Of a stretch of DNA of 64,000 bases, positions 62,954 to 64,000 are shown one piece after another (positions within the stretch are counted from its first letter, which is position 1; each line of letters opens with the position of its first letter). The stretch comes from Chloroflexota bacterium. GTDB lineage: Bacteria > Chloroflexota > Dormibacteria > Dormibacterales > Dormibacteraceae. A program made the translations under genes and the position numbers. The stretch lies in assembly GCA_005880915.1 (NCBI GenBank), contig VBIW01000034.1:124001-188000 (forward strand), in the 5' to 3' direction. Below the pieces are notes generated by a model. That model was not told the origin of the DNA, did not search any database, and saw nothing but the letters and a program-made list of their open reading frames with translations.

Positions 62954-63774
62954 GTACCAAGGTAATTCCTGACACAGCTGACCAGTCAACCACCCACAAC
63001 CCCGTCGTGCCATCCCATGTTCAGCTGTCCGTCGTCGTCCCGGCCTTCCGCGAGGGACGGAACATTTACGCGAACCTGGTGCGCCTGCTCACCGAGCTTG
63101 ATCAACTCGGCACTGACTACGAAGTGATCGTAGTTTCTGACGGCAACACGGATGCAACGGCCGTCGAAGCGCGGAGAGTCTCTTCTCCCCGGATCAAGGT
63201 GCTGAGTTATCCGATGAACATCGGTAAGGGCTTCGCTCTCAGTTACGGGGTGAGCGAAACGCGCGGGTCACTGGTCACCTTCATCGATGCCGACATGGAA
63301 CTTGACCCTCACAACATCAGAGCTTTTCTCGATGTCATGAAGGATTCGGATTGTGACGCCGTGGTCGGTTCCAAGAGGCACCCCGCTTCGAAGGTGTCGT
63401 ACCCGTGGGCCCGGCGCTTTCAAAGCTCCATCTACCAATTGGTGATCCGCATCTTGTTCAACCTCAACGTTCGTGACACGCAAACGGGACTGAAGCTGTT
63501 CCGTCGCGATGTTCTGCTGGCGGTTGTTCCATTGCTTGCGGTGAAGGGCTTTGCCTTTGACCTGGAGCTTCTCGTCGTCTCCAGCAAGTTGGGCCACACC
63601 AAGATTGTCGAGGCGCCTATCGACCTGGCCTACAAATTTGAAAGCACTGTCGATCTCCATGCCGTGTGGCGCATCTTGTGGGACACGGCCGCAATCTTCT
63701 ACAGACTGCGGATCCTCAAGTACTACGACCGCCGCGCCGCCGAACTTGCAGGATCGCCAGCTCCTCGTTCGTAG
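62950..63774 (+). CDS. GT2 family glycosyltransferase (polyprenyl-phosphate type)
   Basis: This 274-aa GT-A enzyme has LSVVVPAFREGRNIYANLVR, IVVSDGNTDAT, MNIGKGFALSYGVSETRG, the DAD motif in FIDADMELDPHN, VGSKRHPAS, RDTQTGLKLF and FAFDLELLVVSSKLG, typical of DPM-like synthases. The start GTG overlaps the flippase stop. A frame extending upstream over the flippase gene is a shadow. Lower GC than the left part of the window. Confidence 0.88.
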   Translation: MSTKVIPDTADQSTTHNPVVPSHVQLSVVVPAFREGRNIYANLVRLLTELDQLGTDYEVIVVSDGNTDATAVEARRVSSPRIKVLSYPMNIGKGFALSYGVSETRGSLVTFIDADMELDPHNIRAFLDVMKDSDCDAVVGSKRHPASKVSYPWARRFQSSIYQLVIRILFNLNVRDTQTGLKLFRRDVLLAVVPLLAVKGFAFDLELLVVSSKLGHTKIVEAPIDLAYKFESTVDLHAVWRILWDTAAIFYRLRILKYYDRRAAELAGSPAPRS

Positions 63775-63780
63775 CCAGGT

Positions 63781-64000
63781 ATGCAAACCGACCCGTTAGA
63801 AGACCCTTCTCCCGACGCGGCCTTTTACGAACGGCGAACGACCGAAAAGAATCCCACGAGCGACAACCCGGAAATGACCGGGCTTGTCCGGCGAATTCAC
63901 GACTGGTGCGGCATTGAGGACGGCTTCCGCGTGCTGGACTTCGGCTGTTACGACGGTTACATAGTCCGAAGGCTTCGGAAGCTCGCAAAGATCCACGGCG
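63781..64000 (+). CDS. SAM-dependent methyltransferase, N-terminal fragment (cut by window end)
   Basis: An ATG at 63781, 6 bp after the GT2 stop, opens a frame that runs to the window end (73 codons). It begins MQTDPLEDPSPDAAFYERRT and reaches VLDFGCYDGYIVRRLRK, a methyltransferase motif I with GxxDG. It is too short for a finer call; it probably modifies the same glycan as its neighbours. Confidence 0.75.
   Translation, partial: MQTDPLEDPSPDAAFYERRTTEKNPTSDNPEMTGLVRRIHDWCGIEDGFRVLDFGCYDGYIVRRLRKLAKIHG

Overview
The window is a high-GC (about 70% in most parts), gene-dense bacterial chromosome segment with tightly overlapping genes. The mix suggests a Gram-positive-like or monoderm-affiliated soil lineage, probably Chloroflexota / Candidatus Dormibacterota or a neighbouring phylum: pyruvate dehydrogenase with separate E1 alpha and beta, a Mec-type JAMM protease beside cysM, a FdxA-type ferredoxin, Der not fused to Cmk, and many large secreted repeat proteins. 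That placement is an inference. No tRNA, rRNA, CRISPR array, integrase or IS element was seen.

1-23 kb is housekeeping. A pyruvate dehydrogenase operon (Lpd joined in frame to E1 alpha, then E1 beta, E2 and a DinB-like protein) runs rightward. It is followed on the minus strand by a two-component system, a methyltransferase, der, a sulfur amino acid block (mec-like protease, cysM, small membrane protein, cystathionine gamma-synthase/lyase), enolase, a D,D-carboxypeptidase, a CapA-type lipoprotein, isocitrate dehydrogenase and ferredoxin. A membrane pseudokinase-like protein then sits opposite a folE / RibD-C pair and an ECF sigma factor with its membrane partner.

23-41 kb is an exopolysaccharide or cell-surface glycan locus. 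It holds a polyprenyl-phosphate sugar-1-phosphate transferase, an O-antigen-ligase/polymerase-type protein, several GT2 glycosyltransferases, YfhO-, GT-C- and DUF2142-like multi-pass membrane proteins, a WsaF-like glycosyltransferase, a sugar-nucleotide epimerase, and a Wzm/Wzt ABC exporter with a C-terminal substrate-recognition domain.

41-59.5 kb is the most unusual part. A secreted DUF1906-type protein with Cys-clamped Ig-like domains faces five consecutive minus-strand genes for secreted proteins; a sixth lies further on, past a GT2/DUF2304 pair and a GT2/methyltransferase pair. All six end in exactly four copies of the same ~97-residue domain (hallmark W[YF]DKAS-G-x-x-x-DNIH-LNPG ... GGPV ... 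ASQRVQ ... SFNE). Their N-terminal parts differ: none, a TIM-barrel-like hydrolase, a beta-propeller, two GH18-like enzymes with FN3, and a TIG domain. I read this as an interchangeable-head, fixed-tail family of surface proteins, probably tied to the glycan made by the flanking genes.

59.7-64 kb has visibly lower GC and adds another multi-pass membrane protein, a Wzx-type flippase, a GT2 enzyme and a truncated methyltransferase, consistent with a more recently acquired end of the glycan locus. Smaller points include palindromic repeat elements in protein linkers and intergenic gaps, and three genes whose best start is a CTG overlapping the upstream TGA.
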